The notes under the pieces were generated by a model that was not told the origin of the DNA, searched no databases, and saw only the letters and a program-made list of their open reading frames with translations. Position numbers and translations under genes: made by a program. DNA of 64,000 nucleotides. Origin: Macrothele yani (taxonomy: Eukaryota > Arthropoda > Arachnida > Araneae > Macrothelidae). Shown piece by piece: positions 55,131 through 64,000 of the stretch; the first letter of the stretch is position 1; every line of letters begins with the position of its first letter. The stretch is taken from NCBI GenBank assembly GCA_039090855.1, contig CM077011.1, positions 16,183,001 through 16,247,000 on the forward strand, given 5' to 3'.

Positions 55131-56432
55131 ATGAATTTTTTCGCTTTATATATGGATTCTTTAAATATTCCCCCTTCTGTCAAACTAAAGAAATCTTTGG
55201 ACACTGATCCTAACCCCACCAATAAGAAACTGCGTACTTTGCCGCCGGACACTGCCCGATTTTTTATCATCCATGCACGGGAAGAATCTCACAAGCTTGG
55301 CTCCAAATCTCCCTTCTGGATTCAAAAAGCCCTGCAAGGAGCGGTTGCGTCACCAACCAGTGTGAAGAAGTTAAAATCGGGAGATATATTGGTGGAAATG
55401 TCAAGTCCACGCCATGGTTCATTGCTCTTGGGCGTCTCCAACTTGGGTGGTGTCCCTGTGGACATCAAACCTCATCAGTCCCTGAATTCATCCAGAGGTG
55501 TCATCTCCGAGCGCGACCTCGTGGATGTTTCAGAGGAAGAATTTCTTGAGGAGCTTGCCAACCAAGGTGTCACAGCGGTTCGTCGGATCAAGTTCTGCCG
55601 AAACGGGGAGCTGGTCAACTCCAGAACAGTGATTCTGACCTTTGATCGCCCGACTCTTCCATCTTCCATCCATGCGGGCTATTTGAACTGCTCTGTGCGC
55701 CCGTACATTCCTAACCCCCTTCGTTGCTACCGATGCCAAGTGTACGGGCACTCCCAGCAGTCTTGCCGTGGTGCTGCTACTTGCAATCGTTGCGGTTCAC
55801 ACGACCATCTTCAATCTGACTGCTCTGCTGCAGCTGCCCATTGTGTGAACTGCAAAGGGGACCATGCTGCCAATGCCAAGAACTGTCCGAAGTGGATTGA
55901 GGAGCGGAAGATTCAGGAGGTTAAGACACTTGAACACCTGTCCTACCCTGAAGCTCGACGGAAGGTCGTTCCCGCTGCTCCAAGCGCACGCACCTACTCT
56001 TCCGTTGTAGCTCCTAAAACATCCATTGCCACTCAGACAGACATCACTATACCAAAAGACTGCCCTTTCTCTCTCGAGGATATTTATGCTGCTGGGCTGA
56101 AGGCCCTTCGACTTTCCACCACTGACAGTCTATCTTTGCCACCACAGACCAATGCTCGGGGTCCTGCATCCTCGCCCAAGCGCGCTGTTGCAGAACAGGT
56201 TTTGCGTTCTACGAGCCCTGATCCCTCGCCTGCTAGACACAAAGGCAAGGCCAAACAATCCTCAGCCACTAAATCTCAAACCAAGGTTCAAGCCGGAACG
56301 AATCAGTCCCGGTCTTCATCCTCCAGACACCCCCAGTCCTTCCCCCGGTTACCACGCTGCCGAGGGGCACTGCAGACCAGACTGAGGAATTCACGGACTC
56401 CGAGGCCTTCTAGGCCTCTTCAGTTCATTTGA
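55131..56432 (+). CDS. LINE ORF1 protein (gag-like, zinc knuckles), intact frame
   Basis: 433 codons without interruption. The N-terminal third is polar; the middle (ARFFIIHARE, ALQGAVASPTSVKKLKSGDILVE) resembles the RNA-binding RRM-like domain of insect LINE ORF1 proteins. Residues about 199-252 hold three zinc knuckles: CYRCQVYGHSQQSC, CNRCGSHDHLQSDC (both CX2CX4HX4C) and CVNCKGDHAANAKNC (CX2CX3HX6C). The C-terminal 130 residues are Ser/Pro/Arg-rich and basic. In the family this protein coats the element RNA in the retrotransposition particle. It ends 35 nt before the ORF2 ATG. Because ORF2 is dead, the intact frame may reflect recent insertion rather than present function. Confidence 0.9.
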   Translation: MNFFALYMDSLNIPPSVKLKKSLDTDPNPTNKKLRTLPPDTARFFIIHAREESHKLGSKSPFWIQKALQGAVASPTSVKKLKSGDILVEMSSPRHGSLLLGVSNLGGVPVDIKPHQSLNSSRGVISERDLVDVSEEEFLEELANQGVTAVRRIKFCRNGELVNSRTVILTFDRPTLPSSIHAGYLNCSVRPYIPNPLRCYRCQVYGHSQQSCRGAATCNRCGSHDHLQSDCSAAAAHCVNCKGDHAANAKNCPKWIEERKIQEVKTLEHLSYPEARRKVVPAAPSARTYSSVVAPKTSIATQTDITIPKDCPFSLEDIYAAGLKALRLSTTDSLSLPPQTNARGPASSPKRAVAEQVLRSTSPDPSPARHKGKAKQSSATKSQTKVQAGTNQSRSSSSRHPQSFPRLPRCRGALQTRLRNSRTPRPSRPLQFI

Positions 56433-56467
56433 CCCACGTTTCTTTCTTTCTATCTACCCCTCAAATC

Positions 56468-59400
56468 ATGGTTTCAGTCGTTCAATGGAACTGTCGAGGT
56501 TTTCGGACAAAATATGACGACGTCAAACATCTGCTTTCGTCGTACTCTCCGGTGTGCCTTTGCCTCCAGGAGACAAAACTTAAACCATCAGACCTGCTCT
56601 CAGTTCGAGGCTGCAGTGCATTTCGGAAAGATAATGTTTCAGGAGATATAGCTTGCGGGGGAGTTGCCATTCTTGTCCCCCACAGTGTTCCAGTTTCTCC
56701 CGTTGCGGTCTCAACATCTTTACAAGCCGTTGCGGTGCGTATCTCCATGCCTGTGCCTCTAACTGTTTGCAGCGTCTATCTGCCGCCGGATGAGGACGTT
56801 AGCGTGTCTGCTCTTGAGAGCTTAGTTGAACAGCTGCTGTCACCTGCTCTTCTTCTGGGTGACTTCAACGCTCATAATCCATTGTGGGGTAGTGTCAGAA
56901 CAGACGTACGAGGCCGTAGGATCGAATCTCTTCTGTCCTCGACCTCCCTGTGCCTTTTTAACACCGGAGCTGACACTTATTTCCACGAGCCTACACGAAG
57001 TTTCAGTGCGATCGATTTATCTTTGGGTTCACCATCAGTTATTGCTGACTGGTCGTGGACGGTGTGCAACGACCTCCATGGGAGCGACCACTTCCCAATT
57101 GTACTTGGCTATAATGAGAGCGTGCCATCTTCTGCTTCCCGCCCTCCTCGATGGAGGATGGATCGTGCCAAGTGGGAGGTCTTCACATCGTCCGCAGTGA
57201 TACCTTCTGTCATGGTGACCCGAGGGTCAATCGATGCAGCTGTTACTGAGGTCACCACGTGTATCATTCAGGCAGCGGATCTCTCTATCCCAAAGACCTC
57301 GACGACGCTCCCAAGACGTCCGAAACCTTGGTGGACCTCTGATTGCACAGCGGCTAGGAGAGCTCAACATAAGGCCTGGTGTACATTTCGGCGTTATCCA
57401 ACCGATGCTAATCTCGTTGAATTTAAAAGAGCAAAATCTTACGCTCGGTTGGTGCGTCGACGAAGCAAGAGGGAGTCTTGGATGAAGTACGTTTCATCGA
57501 TCAATTCACGTGCCAGTTCAAAAACTGTTTGGGAAAACATTCGTAGGATTCGGGGAAACTGTGGTTCCCATCAGATCTCTATTCTCGAGAGTAACGGCTG
57601 CACGTATGCTGAAGTCGGGGAGATAGTGGATTGTTTGGGTAGGGCGTTTGCCTCTGTTTCCAGTTCTGAGGCGTACCCTCTCTCCTTTCAGAAGACTAGA
57701 CCAGCTGCTGAGCGCCAAAGACTCTCCTTTGCGCCTTTTCATAACACCGAGTATAACTCCCCCTTCAGCATAGTTGAACTCCGAGTGGCTCTGCATCGGT
57801 CCGGTGCAACATCTGTAGGTCCCGATGGCATCCACTATGACATGATCCGTCATCTCTCGCAGTCGTCTCTCGAGAATCTGTTAGTGCTTTTCAACCGCAT
57901 TTGGTTGGAGCACAGTTTCCCGGACTCCTGGCGAAAAGCTTTTGTTTTACCTTTTCCCAAGCCTGGCAAAGACCCCAAGTCTCCCTCTAGTTATCGGCCA
58001 ATTGCCCTCACTAGCTGTCTGTGCAAAATCCTTGAACGCATGGTTAATTCTAGGCTAATTTACTTCCTAGAAGAACATCAAATTCTGTCGCCATCACAAA
58101 GCGGCTTCCGTCGTCATCGTTCAGCTCCTGACCATCTCCTGCTCCTTGAGACGTCTGTTCGAGAGGCATTCGTGCGTAGGCAGCACCTGGTGTCTGTCTT
58201 TTTTGACATCGAAAAAGCTAACGATAGAGCGTGGCGTCACGGTATCCTCCGTGACCTCCACGAGAGTGGGTTGCGGGGAAACCTGCCAACCTTCATTGCC
58301 AACTTCCTTCGTAACCGTGTGTTCCAGGTGCGCCTGGGTACAACGCTCTCTGCCTTCTTCCATCAAGAACAAGGTGTTCCTCAAGGCAGCATTCTTTCGG
58401 TGACTCTGTTCATCCTCCGCATTAATTGTTTGCTTAAAAATCTTCCTCCTACGGTTTCGACTACCATTTATGTTGTCGACCTTCACATCTTCTGCTCGTC
58501 ATCAAGCATGCATTTCATTGAAAGGCAGCTGCAGTCTGCAATTAACCAGATAGTTAAAGCGGCTAACAACAATGGTTTCGTTCTTTCTGCTGAAAAGACA
58601 GCGTGTGTCCATTTCTGCCGGAGGCGTGGCCTCCACCCGATCCAGAACTCTATTTGGACCATGCAGCCATTCCAGTTTTGCCGGAAACCAAGTTCCTTGG
58701 TTTGACCGTCGACCGTGCGCTCACCTTTCGCTCGCACGTTCGACGACTCCGCACTTCCTGTCTGAGAGCTTTGTCCATCCTCAAGATCCTCGCCTCAGTC
58801 TCCTGGGGTGCAGACAGGACTTCCTTGTTCCGTATTTACCATTCTCTCATTCGGTCTAAACTGGATTATGGCTGTATGGTGTATGGCTCAGCGCGTCCTT
58901 CCGTTCTCCGGCCGTTGGATACCATCCACCATCAAGCGCTGCGTCTTTGTACGGGAGCATTTCGCACGTCATCCATTCCCAGCCTTTATGCCGACGCGAA
59001 CGAACCGTCGCTTCTCTTACGCCGTCTGCAGCTGTCTCTTCAATTTTACCTGAAACTTAGATCTCTCTCAGAACATACTTTACACGATGCAGTTTTTCAT
59101 CCCCAGCATGCTCGTTTGTTCGAGACCCGTCCCTCGTGCATTCGAACCTTCGGTCTTCGTATGGCGGCCGTAGCTCGTGATGCAGGGCTCGACTTGTCAC
59201 TCGTTGGAGAGACCAGGGGCTTTGAGGATCCCCCATGGCACCCTCTTGGTGTCATGGTTGATACCAGCTTTACATCTTTTGACAAGTCCTCAACCCCTGC
59301 GTCAGTGTACCAGCAGCTCTTCGCCGAACACCGTTACGTCAATGCAGACTTTATTCCTGTTTTCACCGATGGATCTAAGGCGGCTGGTGTCGTTGGATGC

Positions 59401-60180
59401 GCCGCCGTCTGCATTGACGAAGTTTCTGTTGCCCGCATTCCTGCCGAGGCCACGGTGTTTTCGGCGGAGATGCATGCTGTGTATCTTGCACTTGTTCACG
59501 TGCAGTCGAGCTCTCATCAGCGTGCTATTGTGTACACTGATTCGTTGAGTGTTGTGCAATCATTGTCATCTTTGGATTTCTCTGGCCACCCACTTCTTTT
59601 TACCGTACGGAGACTTCTTCGTTCTTTGCTCGAGGCTGATGTCCAGATTCGGTTCTGCTGGATTCCTGGGCATGTTGGGATCCCAGGGAACGAGTCTGCT
59701 GATGCTGCTGCTAGATCTGCCTCTTCTTTGGTCGTCACACCCTTGCCACTGTTCCACCGTGATTTTCGCTTTCTTGTTCACGATCATATCAGACGAACGT
59801 GGCGGGGTCCGTGGGACCAACAGGTGGAGAATAAACTGCACCGTGTTAAACCCATCCTTGGAGTCTGGAAATCATCGTGTCGCCGGAACCGTAGGGAAGA
59901 AGTTCTTCTTGCGCGTCTCCGCATTGGGCATTGTCGCTTCACGCATAGCTATTTGCTGTGTGGCGACGCTGCCCCAATGTGTGAGGCGTGCGACTGTTTA
60001 CTCACCGTCTCTCATGTTTTGTGCAGTTGTGTTCGTTTTCGTCATCATCGGTTTCACTATTTTCAGTCTCATCTGCTGGACGAGGACGCAGCTACGCTTC
60101 AAAAGCTTTTGGGCGACCACTGCGACACTTTCGCAGTATTTTCCTTTTTAAAACAGATTAACGTTTTAAAACTTATTTAA
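56468..60180 (+). pseudogene. LINE ORF2 (endonuclease-RT-RNase H), one frameshift and mutated RT active site
   Basis: The ATG at 56468 opens MVSVVQWNCRGFR, the usual endonuclease start. QETKL, LLGDFNAHNPLWGS and GSDHFPIVL complete the AP-endonuclease motifs. The reverse transcriptase follows (SSYRPIALTSCLCKILERM, SGFRRHRSAPDHLL, VFFDIEKANDRAW, QGVPQGSILS). Two changes hit its core: the A motif has Asn where Tyr is usual (58220-58222), and the catalytic YADD/YVDD box reads YVVD (GTC at 58475-58477). A one-base loss within 58637-58639 (L-H-P before DPELYLD) shifts the frame from the second to the first register. After it come the RT thumb, an RNase H with all acidic residues (FTDGS, SAEMHA, VYTDSLS, ESADAAA) and a C-terminal CX2C...H...C finger. 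The family enzyme nicks the target and copies the RNA; this copy cannot. Confidence 0.92.
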
Positions 60181-60423
60181 AAAAAAAAAAAAAAAGTTAT
60201 ATTATAATGGTAAATTAATAAAGTTATATATAAACCTAATAAACTAACTAGTCTTCACAACATCTTTCATCATCCTCTTTTCTAACTTTTACCAAGCCTG
60301 TCTGCTCTTAATCATTTCACCCCGCTTTTTAAAATCTTTAGCTGATAGTTCTGTGTCTGGCGCTCTTTGGCCAAGCCTGGCCCTTGCGCCACTAAAATCA
60401 ATTAACTAACTAACTAACTATAC

Positions 60424-62028
60424 GATAAAAATACCCCCAAAAACTGAAAAGCGGAAAAAATGCCCCCAGAAGAAATACCCCCAGAACAAACGGTTCACTG
60501 TAAACTGCCACACATGGACACTGATGTGTGGCAGTGTTCTGGGGTGGCAATTTGCCGGCAACCCTGCCACACATCTTTCAGCAACTTGGCCACAAAAGTT
60601 CAAGGGGGAGGGGGGCTAAAAGATTGCCGTTTCTGGGCCTATATTGAGAACTGAATTGGGAACTCCAAACAAATTTCGCGAAAACGTTCCATGTAAGCCA
60701 AGCAAGAATTGTACTTTAATTTGAAGAAATAAATTGCTGAGGATCCGAGGTACACTTGGTGGTGGTATGCAATATTATTATTCTGGGCCGCTGGAGTCTG
60801 TCAGTGTATCCCGGCTGTTCCCCTCGAAGCGCCCGCGAGTTCCGTGAGCTTTGGGGGTGGGGGATTCCCCCATTTATCCCCAAAATGTTAAAATGGACGT
60901 AGAGCTGTAAACATTAGAACCATGCTTTACATAATGATTCTGTACACAACCACGAATTTTCAGGAGGGGGATCATCCTCCCCAAGTTTCTAAGATTGCAG
61001 ACAAGTTTTTAAGGTAAGGGATTTGCTCGCAATTTTATGCTTCATGTTGTGTTTAATGGCAAATTATGTATGCCCTTCCCCCCTCCCCCAGAAATTTGGT
61101 GAAGCCTGTGAAAGGGATACGAGGTGCTTGGTTTGGAGGGCTCTACCCCCAACTTCCGTAATTTTATATTCTGGACCTCTAGAGTCGGTCAGTGTATCCT
61201 TTATTTTTCCCCCTGAATAGCTCTGAGTGTTACCTCCCTGAAAATTCGTGGTCGTGTGCAGAATCATTATATAAAGCATGGTACTAAAGTTTACAGCTCT
61301 ATGTCCATTTTGCCACCCCGGTGGCGCAGTGGTCTAAGGCGCTGGCCTCTGATTATTCGTCCGTAAGGGGTCCGGGTTCGAATCCCGGTGAGGCATGGAT
61401 GTTGTGTGTGTCTTACGGCACTGGTTCTCTCCCTTCCCTGGAACCAGTGACCCTAAATTAGGGACGGGCGACTGCTTATAGCCCATTGAGTTGCTCACGG
61501 TGGTCGTTAAACCTCCAATCAAAAAAAAAAATGTCCATTTTAACATTTTGGGGGAAGTTCCCCCCAGCTCATGGACCTCACGTACACTTCAAGTGGAACT
61601 TCCTGGATACACTGACAGACTCCAGCGGCCCAGAATATAATATTACGGAAGTTCAGGGTACAGCACCCCCCCTAACCAAGTGTACCTCGGCAATTTATTT
61701 CTTCAAATTAAAGTACAATTCTCGCTTGGCTTACATGGAACGTTTTCGCGAAATTCGTTTGGAGTTCCCAATGTAGGCCCAGAAACGGCAATCTTTATAT
61801 TCCCCCATCCCCCCACCCCCTTGAACTTTTGTAGTCAAGTTGCTGAAGATGTGTGGCAGGGTTGCCGGTAAATTGCTGAAGATGTGTGGCAGGGTTGCCG
61901 GTGTGTGGCAGGGTTGCCGGTAAATTGCCACACAGGAACACTGCCACATATTAGTGTTCCTGTGTGGCAGTTTACAGTGAACCGTTTGTTCTGGGGGTAT
62001 TTCTTCCGGGGGTATTTTTACTTACATC
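60424..62028. mobile_element. 1.6 kb foldback (long-TIR) element
   Basis: The outer ends are inverted: ATAAAAATACCCCC on the left and GTAAAAATACCCCC on the right (reverse complement), then AGAAATACCCCCAGAACAAA. The pairing continues inward through CGGTTCACTGTAAACTGCCACAC, the GTTGCCGGTAAATTGC-like blocks, TCGCGAAAACGTTCCATGTAAG, CAATTTATTTCTTC, TGACAGACTCCAGCGGCCCAGAA, CCATTTTAACATTTTGGGG and AGAGCTGTAAAC. The left arm is 60425 to about 61000 and the right arm about 61195-62020, with a SINE in the latter. The unpaired centre is about 61000-61195. The right arm has an extra internal duplication of TGTGTGGCAGGGTTGCCGG (61850-61925). No transposase. No clear TSD. Confidence 0.85.
61312..61530 (+). 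mobile_element. tRNA-derived SINE nested in the foldback
   Basis: TSD ATGTCCATTTT (61301-61311 and 61531-61541). GGCGCTGG marker, perfect A and B boxes, short A tail. It is among the least damaged copies, so it is recent. Confidence 0.95.
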
Positions 62029-62360
62029 CGGATTATGGAAAGCATGGAATATACTATGGGAATCAAAGTTCTCACTTAAATGACCTTTTTAACGATGTTC
62101 GTAAAGTTTATTTTCATGTTTTCTAGATTCTGACATTCATTAAACATTTTGGAGAGTGTTTCTTCAATGTTTTCAATATCACTGCATTTATTCTGTGATG
62201 TTTCAATATGTTTTGGATGTCTAAGTGTCTGGCCTCGCGCAGAGTCATCACAGCCCATGGAATTCTGGGAATGTTCTGAAATTTTAGTTCCCTTTCCAGA
62301 GCTTCAAAAGTCCTTAATTCTTTGCAGTGTTGCGTAAAGTCTTTGGGGTTAAAGATGACC
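62029..62360. repeat. Right part of the interrupted dispersed repeat
   Basis: Begins with GGATTATGGA, which also stands at 54417-54426 left of the LINE. It continues with AATATACTATGGGAAT, GTTTATTTTCATGTTTTC and CATTAAACATTTTGG, which match 48990-49260 closely. It shows that the LINE and foldback together (about 7.6 kb) sit inside an older repeat. Confidence 0.65.
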
Positions 62361-63591
62361 ATGAACAATTTCCAGTCTGTGTAGGCACTTACTTAATTTA
62401 CTATAAGGTTCTCATTGGAACATACATGTTGATTTTTGAGGTAAACTAAAAAATATTGGAGCCATTTAGTGTTTCTCACAAACTGTCTTCAATTTATGGG
62501 CAATGTTATAACAAAAATTCACTTTTTTATGAACTTACACTGTCATTTTGCTGCTGTGGCTATTTATTTTTTACTGAGTGTGCATACAATTATATTCATT
62601 ACTACTAAAAAATGCAGATAACTATGGATTTTTGTAGTTTTCACTACTGAAAAAAGCTAAAAACTACAGATTTCTTTAGTGTTTACTACTGAAAATTTCC
62701 AATCAGGGTTGGAGTCTCTGTTATTGAGGTTGCTTGGCATAAAAAAATCTGAGATACCCTCACCTTAATGTAATTTGATATGAAATGCAAAAGCTACAAT
62801 GCAGAAAAGTTCTTATGGCCATCTTGGTGCTAGCTAGCACTTTGAATATTTTGGCAGATGCTCACTCAAGAGAGAAAGAAACCCAATCGAATTTTTATCG
62901 TAAGCATATTTTGCAGAAAATGTGCTAAATTAACTTTCCCACTGTGTCTTTTTGTGATTTGTGGTGGGATAGGAGGGGAGCACCACATCTTTGAACTTTA
63001 TTGGGGAAGATAAATTTAGAAATCACCATCGCACCTTTGCCTCAGTTATCTCTGATGAAAGGCATACAATGTGCTCTGCTGCCATTATCAGGAAGTGTGA
63101 TTTCTCATCCCAACGAACAGGGCATCATGATCTCCTAAAGTTCTTTATAATAATAGTTGACCGTATTCAAGTATCGGCGGTGGATGGAGTGGTCCTCAAG
63201 TAAATATTTACTTGGAGGTTTTTTACCTGCAGTTTTAAACCTGGTGTGGCTTTATTTTAAAAATTGTCAAATGAACATATCGAAGTTTGTGGCCAGTGGG
63301 TTGAGTTATTTTAATTGATGATAATCATGGTGGCCACTCCAGCAGTTCTTCAACAGAAATCAACTCAGCACAAACTGAAGAAATTATTGAAGATCACAGG
63401 CATGTAACTTCACATTGTTTTGTATTTGAGCTTGGGTGTTTCATAAGTATCATTTTGTACATTGTCTTTGAAGTTTCACAGACAGCCATGCCGTCATGTC
63501 ATATTTACACCAATAAACGGATTCACATCTTCAGATTTGTATTGTACAATGGTGTAATCCCATATTTCATTCATTTAGTACTGGGACTTGG
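62361..63591. other. Unassigned intronic spacer
   Basis: No gene is recognised. Around 62590-62690 two CTACAGATTT / GTAGTTTTCACTACTGAAAA-like blocks repeat. Confidence 0.4.
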
Positions 63592-64000
63592 TAACTAAAC
63601 TGCTGGCCACCCAAAATGCAACACCAAGAAGGAAGCATCCGATTGGCCTGAAATTCGCAGCATGCGTCGCCCACGAGAGAACATGCAAACGATTAGCATT
63701 GCAGGGCATATGCAAATCGTGTGCGCCCGGCATGCCACCGAGAAGCACTATAAGAAGGGTGCACAGAAGGTGGGGTGTAAATAGTGGAAGTGTGTTATGC
63801 TGCCGGACCTGTGCATGGGAAGCTTCCTGATGCTTCGTCGCAGAATACGGCAGTCATTCCAGCACGTTTCGGAGTTTGACAGAGGACGAATAGTGGCTCA
63901 TCGCGACAGTGGTTTTTCGCACCGAGACATAGGCACTCGTGTGGGACGACATCCAGCCACAGTGAGGCGAGTGTGGATTCGGTGGGTGCAGGAAAAACGG
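63592..64000 (+). mobile_element. Tc1-like transposon, 5' end (runs off the window)
   Basis: ACTAAACTGCTGGCCACCC after a TA is the probable terminal repeat. A GC-rich leader follows, then a transposase start. The right end is outside the window, so TIR and TSD cannot be confirmed. Confidence 0.7.
63830..64000 (+). CDS. Tc1-like transposase N-terminus (partial)
   Basis: 57 codons, open to the window edge. MLRRRIRQSFQHVSEFDRGR, then IVAHRDSGFSHRDIGTRVGRHPATVRRVWIRW, is the paired-like DNA-binding domain (first helix-turn-helix) typical of Tc1 transposases. No stop or frameshift so far, unlike all other Tc1 and mariner copies in this window. Whether the DDE domain is intact cannot be seen. Confidence 0.75.
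   Translation, partial: MLRRRIRQSFQHVSEFDRGRIVAHRDSGFSHRDIGTRVGRHPATVRRVWIRWVQEKR

Larger units (their letters stand above)
54441..60423 (+). mobile_element. I-group LINE retrotransposon (full length or nearly so)
   Basis: Order: a 5' region of about 690 bp, ORF1 (55131-56432), ORF2 (56468-60180, broken) and a 3' UTR of about 240 bp containing a poly-A run (60180) and ending in a (TAAC)n tail at 60398-60420. ORF1 with three CCHC knuckles, plus ORF2 with AP endonuclease, reverse transcriptase and RNase H, is the I-superfamily arrangement; Jockey and CR1 lack RNase H. The 5' end is placed by the break in the flanking repeat and is approximate. Base composition is much more GC-rich than the surroundings. 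Confidence 0.85.

Noticed and set aside
25994..61530. Many tRNA-like sequences with perfect B boxes (GGTTCGAATCC)
   Set aside because: They are the heads of SINEs or lie inside LTR-like repeats. Cloverleafs are incomplete and TSDs show retroposition, so none is called as a tRNA gene.

Overview
This window reads as AT-rich, repeat-dominated nuclear DNA of an arthropod. The evidence is a spliceosomal exon structure, mariner and Tc1 relics of the type common in arthropods, RTE and I-group LINEs, and a young tRNA-derived SINE with clean target-site duplications (TSDs). A chelicerate is my best guess, but this is inference. No rRNA gene, functional tRNA gene or CRISPR array is visible, and there is nothing bacterial in layout.

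Host genes. Only two stretches look like host coding exons, both on the + strand. One is a 373-codon terminal exon (17114-18235). It carries the C-terminal part of a Rossmann-like methyltransferase fold, a basic patch, an internal 66-residue repeat and a C-terminal prenylation-type box. The other is a 213-codon first exon (46154-46792) with a GGGPGTE SAM-binding motif and a perfect GTAAGT donor. Both exons are cut in phase 0 and would join sensibly, but they lie in reverse order. The window therefore holds the tail of one gene and the head of a second copy of the same family, or the assembly is rearranged. Everything from 46.8 to 64 kb is then a very long first intron.

Layout. 1-7.4 kb: mariner and Tc1 relics, a 2.67 kb hAT-type element inserted in a Tc1 and carrying a roughly 146-bp tandem array, then a mariner-like element with 110-bp inverted repeats. 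7.6-16.1 kb: a possible hAT relic, an RTE 3' fragment, a mariner fragment and a near full-length dead RTE with TSDs. 17-20 kb: the methyltransferase 3' exon and a foldback hairpin. 20.4-23 kb: a second long RTE. 23.3-23.9 kb: a minisatellite. 24-34 kb: SINEs, two tRNA-containing LTR-like repeats, a terminal-inverted-repeat (TIR) element and a Helitron-type relic. 35-39.5 kb: an RTE piece and a Tc1 split by a hAT MITE. 40-44.4 kb: a SINE nest enclosing a 0.5 kb TRIM-like LTR element, two 140-bp satellite arrays and a foldback. 45-46.8 kb: the methyltransferase first exon. 48.8-54.3 kb: a dispersed repeat, a mariner and RTE pieces. 54.4-60.4 kb: an I-group LINE with intact ORF1 and broken ORF2. 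60.4-62 kb: a 1.6 kb foldback. 63.6-64 kb: the start of a Tc1 element.

Most striking. The element at 40927-41912 has 180-bp direct repeats, a 4-bp TSD, a 12-nt tRNA-Lys-type primer-binding site and a polypurine tract, with almost no interior. Each LTR contains a tRNA-like unit with intact A and B boxes. This is a miniature LTR retrotransposon whose LTR may carry an RNA polymerase III promoter.
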